The notes under the pieces: model-generated
What the model was told of the DNA's origin: nothing
Database searches by the model: none
Seen by the model: only the letters and a program-made list of their open reading frames with translations
Translations under genes and position numbers: made by a program
From: Paraburkholderia sp. UYCP14C
Lineage (GTDB): Bacteria; Pseudomonadota; Gammaproteobacteria; Burkholderiales; Burkholderiaceae
Length of the DNA stretch: 64,000 bases
Assembly: GCF_004197395.1 (NCBI RefSeq)
Contig: NZ_SELS01000015.1
Coordinates: forward strand, 62,001 to 126,000
Direction of reading: 5' to 3'
In this document: positions 17,692 through 27,073 of the stretch, one piece after another
Layout of the letters: the number at the start of each line of letters is the position of its first letter
Numbering within the stretch: the stretch's first letter is position 1

Positions 17692-19439
17692 GCCGCTACC
17701 GCTTCGGCCGAACGCTCGACGTCGAGCGTTTCGTCATGGAACGCCGCGAGCGACTCGCGATGCGCGACGCTGACGATTGCCGCCTTCGGCAGCCGCTCCG
17801 TGAACAAGCGATAGAGCCGCGCCTCGTTTTCCGCGTCGAGCGCGCTGGTCGCTTCGTCGAGGAACAGGTAGTCGGGCTTGTGCAGCAGCACGCGTGCGGC
17901 GGCGAAGCGTTGCTGCTCACCCGGCGACAGCACACGGGTCCAGTGCGCCGTTTCCTGCAGACGGTCCGCGTATTCCGACAGATGGCAGGTAACGAGCGCG
18001 TCGCGGCATTCATCGTCGCTATAGGTGTTCGCCGCCGACGGATACGCGAGCGCCGCCTTCAGCGTGCCGATCGGCATGTAGCTGACCTGCGGGATGAACA
18101 TCATGCGGGCGTTGACCGGCGCATCGATCGAGCCGTCGCCGAACGGCCACAGACCTGCGAGCGCGCGCATCAGCGTGCTCTTGCCCGCGCCCGACGGACC
18201 GCGCACGAGCCAGCGCGAGCCCGGCAGGATCGCGATATCGCGAATGCGCGACAGCGGGTGGCCATTCGGCAGAGCGAGCTTGAGGTTGTCGGTAGTCAGC
18301 GTGTTGCTGTCGACGAAATGCAGGTTGATGCCGCCGTGTTCCGTGGCCGGCGACACCGATTCCTTCAGACGCGGCGAATGCACGACACGCTTGAATTCGC
18401 GCAACCGGTTCACGGTCGCGCGCCATTCGACGAGGCTCGTATAACTGTTGATGAACCACGAGAACGAATCGCTGACGGTGCCGAACGCGCTCGAGATCTG
18501 CATCAGCACACCGAACGTGAACGCGCCCGCGAAATAGCGCGGCGCCGCGACGACGATCGGGAAAATGATCGCGATCTGGCCGTAGAAGCTCAGCACGAAG
18601 GTCAGGCGCTTCGTGTACTTCATCACCTGCCACCAGTTGTCGCGGATGCGGCCAAACAGCGTGCGCGCGTTCGTCTTCTCGGTTTCCATGCCGTTGTAAA
18701 ACGCGATCTGCTCGGCGTTCTCACGCAGCCGGATCAGGCCGAAACGGAAATCCGCCTCGACTTTCTGCGCCTGATAGTTGATCGACACGAGTGGATGGCC
18801 GACCTTCTGCATAACGAGCGAACCGACCACCGCATACAGCGCGGCGGCCCACACCATGTAGCCGGGGATATGCAGCGGCATGCCGCCGAGCGAAATGCTC
18901 AGCGCGCCCGCGAGCGACCACAGGATCGTGATGAACGACACGAGCGTGACGACGGTCGACAGCAGATCGAGCGTCAGCGACAGTGTGGTGGTCGCGAACG
19001 ACTGCAGGTCATCGCTGATCCGCTGGTCGGGGTTGTCGGCGAGGCGGTCGCGCTCGATGCGGTAGAACGCGCTGTCGTCGAGCCACTCGTTCAGGTAGCG
19101 GGTGGTCAGCCACTGGCGCCAGCGGAAGCCGAGCATCTGACGCAGATAGCGTCCATACACGGCGAGGATGATGAAGCCGAACGCGAGCCCGGTGAAAATC
19201 ATCAGCAGGTGCGGGAAGTCGTGGACGTTCTTTTGCTGCAGCGCGTTGTAGAAGTCCGCGCTCCAGCGGTTCAGGCGCACGTTGATCCAGACGACGATCA
19301 GGTTCATCACGATGATCGCGACGAGCAGCGCCCACGCGATGCCTCGTTCCTCGGAAACCCAGTAAGGCTTGATCAGGCTCCAGGCGGAGACCTTGTCGTC
19401 GGGTGGCAGCGCGGGGCTGGCAGAAGTATGTGATGTCAT
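17688..19439 (-). CDS. ABC transporter, fused permease/ATPase, SbmA/BacA-YddA type
   Basis: 583 residues. The N-terminal half has about six membrane helices and the ABC_membrane_2 hallmarks (NRWSADFYNALQQKN; LGFRWRQWLTTRYLNEWLDD). The C-terminal half is an ATPase with Walker A GPSGAGKS, signature LSPGEQQR and Walker B YLFLDEATSALD. Such proteins (YddA, related to SbmA/BacA and the peroxisomal ABCD family) are linked to uptake or export of peptides, cofactors or fatty-acyl compounds. Coupled by overlap to the SDR gene. Substrate not deducible here. Confidence 0.9.
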   Translation of the reverse strand: MTSHTSASPALPPDDKVSAWSLIKPYWVSEERGIAWALLVAIIVMNLIVVWINVRLNRWSADFYNALQQKNVHDFPHLLMIFTGLAFGFIILAVYGRYLRQMLGFRWRQWLTTRYLNEWLDDSAFYRIERDRLADNPDQRISDDLQSFATTTLSLTLDLLSTVVTLVSFITILWSLAGALSISLGGMPLHIPGYMVWAAALYAVVGSLVMQKVGHPLVSINYQAQKVEADFRFGLIRLRENAEQIAFYNGMETEKTNARTLFGRIRDNWWQVMKYTKRLTFVLSFYGQIAIIFPIVVAAPRYFAGAFTFGVLMQISSAFGTVSDSFSWFINSYTSLVEWRATVNRLREFKRVVHSPRLKESVSPATEHGGINLHFVDSNTLTTDNLKLALPNGHPLSRIRDIAILPGSRWLVRGPSGAGKSTLMRALAGLWPFGDGSIDAPVNARMMFIPQVSYMPIGTLKAALAYPSAANTYSDDECRDALVTCHLSEYADRLQETAHWTRVLSPGEQQRFAAARVLLHKPDYLFLDEATSALDAENEARLYRLFTERLPKAAIVSVAHRESLAAFHDETLDVERSAEAVAA

Positions 19440-19877
19440 GAGCGTCCTGATGAAGTGCTGACCCGAAGTGTCATTTCGGCGTACGGGTCCGATCTGGTTG
19501 ACCCATGTCGGGCGATCCCGCGCACAGCCGGCCCTTTTGCGGGGCCGCCGCTGCGGCGGGTCTGCGATACCTGGCCGGGCATCGCGCTATCGCGATCGAT
19601 CAACGCGAGTCCGGACGGGCGCCCGATTCTGGCGTGACGCCCTTAAGCGAAAATTAATTTTCGGGGCTCGCGTCCGCTGGGTATCCGCCGCCACGCATGC
19701 GGCCGCGAGCGCCGCGTGCGCCGCGTTTTTGCGGCACCTGTCATGGCATTGTGCCAGAGCGTAGGGTCGCTTCGCAGCGGCATCACGACAGACGGTGCCA
19801 GATCAAAATCGCGGCAACGACGACAGACCGCTGGTTTGCGGGCGCCGCGCCTTTTATGGTCTAATGACCTTCGACGA

Positions 19878-19983
19878 AACAGGGGTGCTTCGCCCACAGA
19901 CGGCATGACTTTCATGCCGGGGCGGCGAGGCTGAGAGAGACCCTTTGCACCCGATCCGGGTAATACCGGCGCGGGAAGTTTCC
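19878..19983 (+). promoter_or_regulatory. TPP riboswitch (THI box)
   Basis: The conserved thi-box sequences are present in order: a 5' strand AGGGGTGC (about 19880-19887), a variable P3 hairpin GGCATGACTTTCATGCC (19901-19918), CTGAGAGAGACCC (19931-19943), and TGCACCCGATCCGGGTAATACC to GCGGGAAG (19946-19978). The P2/P4 helices and the pyrophosphate-sensing domain are all recognisable. It lies about 230 nt upstream of thiO and should repress thiOSGE when thiamine pyrophosphate is abundant. Confidence 0.95.
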
Positions 19984-20215
19984 GGAAGCAACCGTCTTCC
20001 ATTCCCCGCCGGGCGGCGAGCGCAACTCACATGCGTACGTCGTGACCGGCCGGCTTCACCCGCCGGTTTCGTCCTGGGTACGTGCGTTTTTGGCCGTACG
20101 GAAAGGACTCGATGACCGCCTATTCTTCAGACATGTATTTTTCTCTTCGTCACGCCGCCTCGGGCGCGCCGTGCCGCCTTGGCTTTGCTCGCCGCATTCA
20201 AACGGAGCGTGTGCG
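19984..20215 (+). other. Leader between TPP riboswitch and thiO
   Basis: 232 nt of leader. ACCGGC (20045-20050) can pair with GCCGGT (20062-20067), followed by a weak TTTCG, a possible expression-platform hairpin. The thiO Shine-Dalgarno (GGAG, about 20204) lies at the far end. The upstream gap 19440-19877 holds nothing else I recognise apart from the presumed riboswitch promoter. Confidence 0.35.
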
Positions 20216-21346
20216 ATGAACCGTTCCGCTCGACCCGATTTCGCCGTGCTCGGCGGCGGTTTGTGCGGCCGGCTGGTCGCGTGGCGCCTGACGGGCGACG
20301 GGTATCGCGTGGCGCTCTACGAGCGCGGCGATGCCGCCGGTTCGCAGGCTGCCGCATGGATCGCCGCGGCGATGCTCGCGCCGCTGGCAGAAGCCGCGAG
20401 TGCCGAACTGCTGATCACGCGGCTCGGCGCCAGTTCGCTCGAAAGCTGGCCGCGCGTGCTCGCCGAACTGCCGGAGCCGGTGTTTTTCCAGCGCAACGGC
20501 ACGCTCGTCGTCTGGCATCACGCGGATCGCACCGAGGCGCCGTTGTTCGAGCGCCGCGTCCGTGCAAACGCGCCGGCCGAGTTGCTCGACGGCGGCTTCG
20601 TCGCGCTTTCGGGCGCGCAGCTCGGCGCCGCCGAACCCGCGTTGGCCGGCCGCTTCAACCAGGGCTGGCTGCTACCGCGCGAAGGGCAACTCGACAACCG
20701 TCAGGTGCTATCCGCACTCGCGGCGGGGCTTGTCGAGCGCGGCGTCGACACCCACTGGAACACGCCGATCGACGAAGCGTCGCTGCCCGACGCCGGTATC
20801 ACGATCGATTGCCGCGGGCTCGGCGCGAAGCCGGTGCTGCCGACGCTGCGCGGCATCCGCGGCGAAGTTGCGCGCGTGCATGCGCCTCATCTGCAGCTGA
20901 CGCGCCCGGTGCGGCTGCTGCATCCGCGCTACCCGCTGTATATCGCGCCGAAGCAGAACGGCCTCTATGTGATCGGTGCGACCGAGGTGGAGGGCGAGGA
21001 CATGTCGCCCGTCAGCGTGCGCTCGGCGCTCGAGTTGCTGAGCGCTGCGTTTTCGGTGCACCCGGGCTTCGGCGAGGCGCGCATCCTCGAGTTGAATTCG
21101 CAGTGCCGGCCGACCCTGCCCGATCACCGTCCCGCGCTGCTGTGGGACGGCGCGCGCACGCTGCGCGTGAACGGCCTGTACCGGCACGGCTATATGATCG
21201 CGCCCGAAGTCGCCGACGAAGCCGTGCGCTTCGCGAGCGCGCTGCTCGACGGCCGCGTCGCTGATGCCGACGCATTCGCCGGCTGGCGGCGCGACGCACG
21301 CTGGAGCGAGCTGTTCCAGCAGCATTTGGCGCGGGAGCCAGCCTGA
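20216..21346 (+). CDS. thiO: Glycine oxidase, thiamine biosynthesis
   Basis: About 376 residues. FAD-dependent amine oxidase producing the iminoglycine used by ThiG to build the thiazole ring. Rossmann motif VLGGGLCGRL near residue 10, ERGDAAGSQAAAW, RPTLPDHRPAL, and a C-terminal GLYRHGYMIAPEVADEAVRF as in ThiO/DAO proteins. The open frame extends upstream to 20042, but those 58 codons overlap the leader and look non-coding; ATG 20216 is preceded by GGAG. First gene of thiOSGE, under the TPP riboswitch. Confidence 0.93.
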   Translation: MNRSARPDFAVLGGGLCGRLVAWRLTGDGYRVALYERGDAAGSQAAAWIAAAMLAPLAEAASAELLITRLGASSLESWPRVLAELPEPVFFQRNGTLVVWHHADRTEAPLFERRVRANAPAELLDGGFVALSGAQLGAAEPALAGRFNQGWLLPREGQLDNRQVLSALAAGLVERGVDTHWNTPIDEASLPDAGITIDCRGLGAKPVLPTLRGIRGEVARVHAPHLQLTRPVRLLHPRYPLYIAPKQNGLYVIGATEVEGEDMSPVSVRSALELLSAAFSVHPGFGEARILELNSQCRPTLPDHRPALLWDGARTLRVNGLYRHGYMIAPEVADEAVRFASALLDGRVADADAFAGWRRDARWSELFQQHLAREPA

Positions 21347-21411
21347 GCGTAGCGGCCAGCCTGCCGCGCGCGATGCCGCTTTCGCCATCGATTGAACCGT
21401 ATTCGAACACC

Positions 21412-21609
21412 ATGAACATTCATATCAATCAGAAGCCGTTGTCGCTGCCCGAGGGCGCGACTGTCGCCGATGCGCTCGCCGCCTTTGGCGCGCGTCCACC
21501 GTTCGCGGTCGCGCTCAACGGCGATTTCGTCGCGCGTGCGCAGCATGCGGCGCGCGCGTTGCAAGCTGGCGACCGGCTCGACGTCGTGCAACCGGTCGCG
21601 GGGGGCTGA
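21412..21609 (+). CDS. thiS: Thiamine biosynthesis sulfur carrier protein
   Basis: A 65-residue ubiquitin-like protein ending in the required Gly-Gly (VQPVAGG), which is adenylated and thiocarboxylated to donate sulfur to ThiG. The frame continues 13 codons upstream to 21373, but MNIHINQKPLSLPEG at 21412 matches the family N-terminus. It sits between thiO and thiG in the operon. Confidence 0.95.
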   Translation: MNIHINQKPLSLPEGATVADALAAFGARPPFAVALNGDFVARAQHAARALQAGDRLDVVQPVAGG

Positions 21610-21717
21610 GCGCGCTCGCGCCAGCCTGTCGCTTACCGACCGCAACAACCGTCGCCGAAAACCCATTGCCGCAACACCGTCGGTGCCAGGCCGCGGCGGC
21701 AAACCAGGATGATGCAA

Positions 21718-22533
21718 ATGACTTCTCACGAGACCGCCGACGCTCTGACGCTATACGGTCAAACTTTCGCAAGCCGCGTGCTGCTCGGCACGTCGCGCTA
21801 TCCGTCGCTGCAATCGCTGTCCGATTCGATCGACGCCGCGCGACCCGGCATGGTGACCGTCGCGCTGCGCCGGCAGATGAACGAGGGCAACGCCGAAGCC
21901 GGCTTCTTCGATCTGCTCAAGCGCCACGGCGTGCCGCTATTGCCGAACACCGCCGGTTGCCTGAGCGTCGGTGAAGCGGTGACGACCGCGCACATGGCGC
22001 GTGAAATCTTCGAGACTGAGTGGATCAAGCTCGAACTGATCGGCGACGACTACACGCTGCAGCCCGACCCGGTCGGCCTGATCGAGGCCGCCGCGCGGCT
22101 CGTCAAGGATGGCTTCAAGGTGCTGCCGTACTGCACCGAAGATCTGGTGATCGGCCGTCGTCTGCTCGATGCCGGCTGCGAGGCGCTGATGCCGTGGGGC
22201 GCGCCGATCGGCACCGGCAAGGGCGTGATCAATCCGTACGGGCTGCGCGTGTTGCGCGAGCGGCTGCCGGACGTGCCGCTGATCGTCGATGCCGGGCTCG
22301 GCGTGCCGTCGCATGCGGCCCAGGTGATGGAGTGGGGCTTCGACGGCGTGCTGCTGAACACGGCGGTGTCGCAGGCGACCCATCCCGACGCGATGGCGCG
22401 CGCGTTCGCGCTGGGCGTCGAGGCGGGCCGGCAAGCGTATCTGGCGGGCCCGATGGCCGAGCGCGAGAGTGCGCACGCGAGCACGCCGGTGGTCGGCATG
22501 CCGTTCTGGCATCAGGATGGAGGTGCTGCATGA
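21718..22533 (+). CDS. thiG: Thiazole synthase
   Basis: About 271 residues. Makes the thiazole phosphate from 1-deoxyxylulose 5-phosphate, dehydroglycine and ThiS thiocarboxylate. TIM-barrel features include LLGTSRYPS, the Schiff-base Lys in [29 protein letters not shown] and [14 protein letters not shown]. Three in-frame ATGs occur at 21709, 21712 and 21718; the third has AGGA at a sensible distance (CCAGGATGATGCAA), so I prefer it. The stop overlaps the start of thiE (ATGA). Confidence 0.95.
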   Translation: MTSHETADALTLYGQTFASRVLLGTSRYPSLQSLSDSIDAARPGMVTVALRRQMNEGNAEAGFFDLLKRHGVPLLPNTAGCLSVGEAVTTAHMAREIFETEWIKLELIGDDYTLQPDPVGLIEAAARLVKDGFKVLPYCTEDLVIGRRLLDAGCEALMPWGAPIGTGKGVINPYGLRVLRERLPDVPLIVDAGLGVPSHAAQVMEWGFDGVLLNTAVSQATHPDAMARAFALGVEAGRQAYLAGPMAERESAHASTPVVGMPFWHQDGGAA

Positions 22534-23633
22534 CTCAGTCGTTGACACTGAAAGATCGCGATCTGTTCTGGCCGACGGCCGACGAACTCATCGAAGCCGC
22601 CGAGCGTATCCGCACGCGGCTCGGCGACTGGCCGCCGACGCACGCGCCGTGGCGTATCTGCCTGACCGCGCCGGACGAACCGAACGGTGGCGACCTGATC
22701 GTGATCGCCGACGCACAGCAACACGGCGAGCAGATCGCGCGCTGGCTGACGCGGGGCGCGGGCGTGATCGTCGCCGCGGAAAATCGCGCGACACTGCATC
22801 TGGGCGGTGAGAAGTACGGTCTCGAAGGCCATCTGGCGGAAGACTGGATCCCCGCGCTGGCCGCGTTCCTCGACTGCGGTTTCGATCCGCACGACGCGCT
22901 GGTGCTCGCGCTCGCATGGCGCGACGGCGACGAGACCCGCGCCGACGACGCGTTCCCGGCCGACCTCGGCCGCTTTCCGCGCCTTACCGGCCTGCCGCCG
23001 GCACCCGCCAGGGCGTTCCCGCGCTGCCCGGACAAGCTCGGCCTGTACCCGGTGCTGCCGACCGCGGACTGGGTCGAACGGGTGGTCGGCTTCGGCGTGA
23101 AGACGGTGCAGTTGCGCCGCAAATCGGCCGAACCCGCTGACGAGCTGAAGCGTGAAATCGCCCGCTGCGTGGCGGCCGGCCGCGCGCACGACGCGCAGGT
23201 GTTCATCAACGATCACTGGCAGGCGGCGCTCGAGGCGGGCGCGTACGGCGTACACCTCGGCCAGGAAGACGTGCATACCGCCGATCTGTCGGCGCTGGCG
23301 GACGCGGGCATCCGCCTGGGGCTGTCGACTCACGGCTTCTACGAAATGCTGAGGGCGCTGCATTTCCGTCCGAGTTACATTGCGTTGGGGGCGGTGTTCC
23401 CGACCACTACAAAGGTCATGCCGACCGCTCCGCAGGGCTTGCGGCGCCTCGCACGCTACGTGCGGCTGCTCGACGGCGTAGTGCCGCTCGTCGCGATCGG
23501 CGGGATCGATCTGCAGGTGCTGCCCGACGTGCTCGCAACCGGCGTCGGCTGCGCGGCCGTGGTGCGCGCGGTGACCGAAGCGGCCGATCCGGCCGCCGCC
23601 GTTTCTGCGCTGCAACACGGGTTTACGCGATAA
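22530..23633 (+). CDS. thiE: Thiamine-phosphate synthase with N-terminal extension
   Basis: 367 residues, against about 210 for a minimal ThiE. The C-terminal half (from about residue 165, [15 protein letters not shown]) is the TIM-barrel synthase joining HMP-PP and thiazole phosphate: [38 protein letters not shown] and AIGGI. The N-terminal 150 or so residues ([38 protein letters not shown]) are a conserved-looking module I cannot name. Start ATG overlaps the thiG stop. Last gene of the thi operon. Confidence 0.92.
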   Translation: MTQSLTLKDRDLFWPTADELIEAAERIRTRLGDWPPTHAPWRICLTAPDEPNGGDLIVIADAQQHGEQIARWLTRGAGVIVAAENRATLHLGGEKYGLEGHLAEDWIPALAAFLDCGFDPHDALVLALAWRDGDETRADDAFPADLGRFPRLTGLPPAPARAFPRCPDKLGLYPVLPTADWVERVVGFGVKTVQLRRKSAEPADELKREIARCVAAGRAHDAQVFINDHWQAALEAGAYGVHLGQEDVHTADLSALADAGIRLGLSTHGFYEMLRALHFRPSYIALGAVFPTTTKVMPTAPQGLRRLARYVRLLDGVVPLVAIGGIDLQVLPDVLATGVGCAAVVRAVTEAADPAAAVSALQHGFTR

Positions 23634-23689
23634 TCGTCAGGCATAGTAAAGGGACGGGGCACCTCACGGCAGCTTTTGCATGATGGCCC

Positions 23690-23695
23690 TATAAT
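23690..23695 (+). promoter_or_regulatory. Candidate -10 element upstream of mlaF
   Basis: A perfect TATAAT 33 bp before the mlaF start, after the thiE stop. No good -35 lies at 17 bp spacing. A similar TTTTGC...CCTATAAT arrangement recurs upstream of the YadG-like gene (28082). The mla genes probably have their own promoter. Confidence 0.5.
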
Positions 23696-23727
23696 TCGGC
23701 CTTCCCTGTAAAAGGATTGTCAGTTTG

Positions 23728-24549
23728 GTGCCTTCCTCCCCCGAGACCTTACTCGAGTTGCGCGACGTCGACTTCGGTTACGGCGACCGGCTCGTCCTGT
23801 CGAATCTGAATCTGCGCTTTCGTCGCGGTCAGGTCGTCGCGGTCATGGGCGGCTCGGGTTGCGGCAAGACCACGGTGCTGCGGCTGATCGGTGGCCTCGT
23901 GCGCGCGCAGCGCGGCCAGGTGCTGTTCCATGGCCAGGACATCGGCGCACAGACGCGCGAAGGTCTTTACGCGCTGCGCCGCAAGATGGGCATGCTGTTC
24001 CAGTTCGGCGCGCTGTTCACCGACATGTCGGTGTTCGAAAACGTCGCTTTCTCGCTGCGCGAGCACACCGATCTCCCCGAAGAACTGCTGCGCGACCTCG
24101 TGCTGATGAAGCTCAACGCGGTCGGCCTGCGCGGTGCGCGCGATCTGCTGCCGTCGGAGATTTCGGGCGGCATGGCGCGGCGCGTGGCGCTGGCGCGCGC
24201 AATCGCGCTCGACCCCGAACTGATGATGTACGACGAGCCGTTCGCCGGCCTCGACCCGATCTCGCTCGGCATCACCGCGAACCTGATCCGCACGCTGAAC
24301 CAGGCGCTCGGCGCGACGTCGATTCTGGTCACCCACGACGTGCCGGAATCGTTCGCGATCGCCGACTACGTGTATTTTCTCGCCAACGGCGGCGTGCTCG
24401 CCGAAGGCACGCCGAACGAACTGCGCGCGTCGACCGATCCGACCGTGCGGCAGTTCATCGACGGCGCGCCGGACGGCCCGTTCAGATTCCACTATCCGAC
24501 GAAAGCCCCGCTCGCCGCGGACTTCGGCATCGGCGGAGACCAGTCATGA
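23728..24549 (+). CDS. mlaF: Phospholipid transport ATP-binding protein
   Basis: About 273 residues. ATPase of the MlaFEDB complex, which moves phospholipids between inner and outer membranes to keep the outer leaflet asymmetric. Walker A GGSGCGKTT, FQFGALFTDMSVFENVAF (typical of MlaF), signature EISGGMARR, Walker B LMMYDEPFAGLDP and H-loop THDVPES. The start is GTG at 23728 (a TTG lies one codon before); AAAGGA lies upstream. The stop overlaps mlaE (ATGA). Confidence 0.95.
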   Translation: MPSSPETLLELRDVDFGYGDRLVLSNLNLRFRRGQVVAVMGGSGCGKTTVLRLIGGLVRAQRGQVLFHGQDIGAQTREGLYALRRKMGMLFQFGALFTDMSVFENVAFSLREHTDLPEELLRDLVLMKLNAVGLRGARDLLPSEISGGMARRVALARAIALDPELMMYDEPFAGLDPISLGITANLIRTLNQALGATSILVTHDVPESFAIADYVYFLANGGVLAEGTPNELRASTDPTVRQFIDGAPDGPFRFHYPTKAPLAADFGIGGDQS

Positions 24550-25313
24550 TCAGTACGCTCGGTCGCTCGGTCATCACCGGGCTCGGTACCGCCGGCTACG
24601 CGACGCGCTTCTTCCTGCGCCTTTTGCTCGAATTTTTCCCGCTGCTGCGCCGCCCGCGTCTTGTCACGAAGCAGATCCACTTCGTCGGTAATTATTCGCT
24701 CGTGATCATCGCGGTGTCGGGGCTGTTCGTCGGCTTCGTGCTCGGATTGCAGGGCTATTACACGCTGAATCGTTACGGCTCCGAGCAGGCGCTCGGGTTG
24801 CTGGTCGCGCTGTCGCTCGTGCGCGAGTTGGGGCCGGTCGTGACCGCGCTGCTGTTCGCCGGGCGCGCGGGCACGTCGTTGACCGCCGAAATCGGCCTGA
24901 TGAAGGCGGGCGAGCAGCTCACCGCGATGGAAATGATGGCCGTCGATCCGGTCAAGGTCGTGATCGCGCCGCGCCTGTGGGCGGGCATTATTTCGATGCC
25001 GATCCTCGCCGCGATCTTCAGCGCGGTCGGCGTGCTGGGCGGTTACGTGGTGGGCGTGCTGCTGATCGGCGTCGATGCCGGCGCGTTCTGGTCGCAGATG
25101 CAAGGCGGCGTCGACGTGTGGAAAGACGTCGGCGCCGGGGTCGTCAAGAGCGTGGTGTTCGGCGTCGCGGTGACCTTCGTCGCGCTGTTTCAGGGCTACG
25201 AGGCGAAGCCCACGCCGGAAGGCGTGTCGCGCGCGACGACCCGCACGGTCGTGTACGCGTCGCTGGCGGTACTCGGGCTCGATTTCCTGCTGACCGCACT
25301 GATGTTCAGCTAA
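24546..25313 (+). CDS. mlaE: Phospholipid transport permease
   Basis: 255 residues with about five or six membrane helices. Permease of the Mla complex: GLQGYYTLNRYGSEQALG, LVRELGPVVTALLFAGRAGTSLTAEIG and MEMMAVDPVKVVIAPRLWAG are the MlaE signature blocks. The start overlaps mlaF by 4 bp, with mlaD downstream. Confidence 0.96.
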   Translation: MISTLGRSVITGLGTAGYATRFFLRLLLEFFPLLRRPRLVTKQIHFVGNYSLVIIAVSGLFVGFVLGLQGYYTLNRYGSEQALGLLVALSLVRELGPVVTALLFAGRAGTSLTAEIGLMKAGEQLTAMEMMAVDPVKVVIAPRLWAGIISMPILAAIFSAVGVLGGYVVGVLLIGVDAGAFWSQMQGGVDVWKDVGAGVVKSVVFGVAVTFVALFQGYEAKPTPEGVSRATTRTVVYASLAVLGLDFLLTALMFS

Positions 25314-25404
25314 GACCGCGCAGCGTGCCGGCTACCGGCGGCGCATGATGCGCTTTGCACGGCGGCAAATGGCGGCGGCGCGGCGGATTCACTTTGGGAT
25401 GACG

Positions 25405-25935
25405 ATGAAAAAGAATGTTCTCGACTTCTGGGTCGGCCTGTTCGTGGTGCTGGGTTTCGTGGCGTTGCTGTTTCTGGCGCTGAAGGCCGGCAACATGAGC
25501 TCGTTGTCGTTCCAGGCAACCTACCCGGTCAAGCTAAAGTTCGACAACATCGGCGGACTGAAGCCTCGCGCGCCGGTGAAGAGCGCGGGCGTGACGGTCG
25601 GCCGGGTCGCGTCGATCGGCTTCGATAGCAACGCCTACCAGGCGCTCGTCACGATCGATATCGACAAGCAGTACCAGTTTCCGCGGGACACCTCGGCGAA
25701 GATTCTGACCTCGGGTCTGCTCGGCGAGCAGTACATCGGGCTCGAGCCGGGCGGCGACTCGGAAATGCTGAAGGCGGGCGATACCATTTCGATGACGCAA
25801 TCGGCGATCGTGCTGGAAAATCTGATCGGGCAGTTCCTGTATAGCAAGGCCGCGGATTCCGGCGCGGCGAAGCCTGCTGCATCGGCCCCCGCGCCGGCGC
25901 CGGGCGCGCCGGCCTCCGGCGCTGCCGGCCAATGA
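25405..25935 (+). CDS. mlaD: Phospholipid-binding MCE-domain protein
   Basis: About 176 residues: one N-terminal membrane helix (WVGLFVVLGFVALLFLALKA), a single MCE domain (VKLKFDNIGGLKPRAPVKSAGVTVGRV), and an Ala/Pro-rich tail. It forms the periplasmic hexameric ring over MlaE. The frame opens at 25345; ATG 25399 and 25405 are both possible, and GGGA at 25396 fits 25405 best. The last 30 residues are low complexity. Confidence 0.94.
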   Translation: MKKNVLDFWVGLFVVLGFVALLFLALKAGNMSSLSFQATYPVKLKFDNIGGLKPRAPVKSAGVTVGRVASIGFDSNAYQALVTIDIDKQYQFPRDTSAKILTSGLLGEQYIGLEPGGDSEMLKAGDTISMTQSAIVLENLIGQFLYSKAADSGAAKPAASAPAPAPGAPASGAAGQ

Positions 25936-25955
25936 GGCCAACAAGGAGAACAACG

Positions 25956-26960
25956 ATGCAGACGACACTGCAGACCTCGCGTAGCGGTGCACGCGTCCTA
26001 CAGTTCGGCAAGATTGCCGTGGCGGCTGCGCTGCTCGCCGGTTGCACGACCGTGCAGACGCCGACCAAGGGCGACCCGTTCGAAGGGCTGAACCGCACGA
26101 TCTTCACCGTCAACGACAAGATCGACCAGTACGCGATCAAGCCGGTCGCGCAGGGCTACGTGTTCGTCACGCCGCAGCCGGTACGCGACAGCGTCACGAA
26201 CTTCTTCTCGAACATCGGCGACATCTATATCGCGGCGAACAATCTGCTGCAGTTGCGTATCGCGGACGGCGTGTCCGACATCATGCGGATCGTGATCAAC
26301 ACGTTGTTCGGCGTCGGCGGCCTGTTCGACGTCGCAACGCTCGCGAAGCTGCCCAAGCACGACAACGACCTCGGTCTGACGCTCGGCCACTACGGCGTGC
26401 CGTCGGGCCCTTACCTCGTGCTGCCGCTGTTCGGGCCGAGCACGGTGCGCGACGCGTTCGGCTCGCTCGGCAACTACTACGTGAACCCGATCAGCTACAT
26501 CGATCCGCCGGGCCTGAGCTGGGGCCTGTGGGGCCTGAACATCGTCAGTACGCGCGCGAACCTGCTCGGCGCGAGCAACTTGCTGGAAGGCGCGGCGCTC
26601 GACAAATACTCGTTCGTGCGCAATGCGTATCTGCAGCGCCGTCAGTATCTGCTGTCGGATAATCGCCGGCGTCCGCAGGAACTGCCGAGCTACGACGAGG
26701 AAGCGCCGCTGCCGAAGTACGACGAAGGCGAGACGGGCGGTGCTGCGGGTGCGGCCGCGGGTACGCAGGGTACTGCGGCCAAGGCGACACCCGCATCCGG
26801 CGCGGCCGTGGCCACGCCGCAGGGTGCGTCGGCACCGGAGGCCGCGTCGGGCACCGGAACACCTCCGCTCGACCTGAACGGTGGCCCCGAAACGCAGATC
26901 CCGGCCGGTCAGTTGGTGCCGCCCTCGCGCTTCAACTTTCCGTCCTTCCGATTGCATTGA
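25956..26960 (+). CDS. mlaA: Outer-membrane phospholipid-removing lipoprotein (VacJ)
   Basis: 334 residues. Lipoprotein signal with lipobox LLAGC, then the MlaA domain: DPFEGLNRTIFTVNDKIDQ, VRDSVTNFFSNIGD, LGLTLGHYGVPSGPYLVLPLFGPSTVRD and SYIDPP. It extracts misplaced phospholipids from the outer leaflet and passes them to MlaC. The C-terminal 90 or so residues (from about 245) are Ala/Gly/Thr/Pro-rich and absent from short MlaA proteins. AAGGAG precedes ATG 25956. In E. coli mlaA lies apart from mlaFEDCB; here it is inside the cluster. Confidence 0.95.
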   Translation: MQTTLQTSRSGARVLQFGKIAVAAALLAGCTTVQTPTKGDPFEGLNRTIFTVNDKIDQYAIKPVAQGYVFVTPQPVRDSVTNFFSNIGDIYIAANNLLQLRIADGVSDIMRIVINTLFGVGGLFDVATLAKLPKHDNDLGLTLGHYGVPSGPYLVLPLFGPSTVRDAFGSLGNYYVNPISYIDPPGLSWGLWGLNIVSTRANLLGASNLLEGAALDKYSFVRNAYLQRRQYLLSDNRRRPQELPSYDEEAPLPKYDEGETGGAAGAAAGTQGTAAKATPASGAAVATPQGASAPEAASGTGTPPLDLNGGPETQIPAGQLVPPSRFNFPSFRLH

Positions 26961-27073
26961 ACGTGCAGCCGTAACAGATCGATACGACTCTCGCAGTTTG
27001 CGCATGGATTGCCGTCAAACTCGCGTGATAAGGTCGGTCACACTGTTGCACTATTTTTGAGGCAAAGCTCGAT

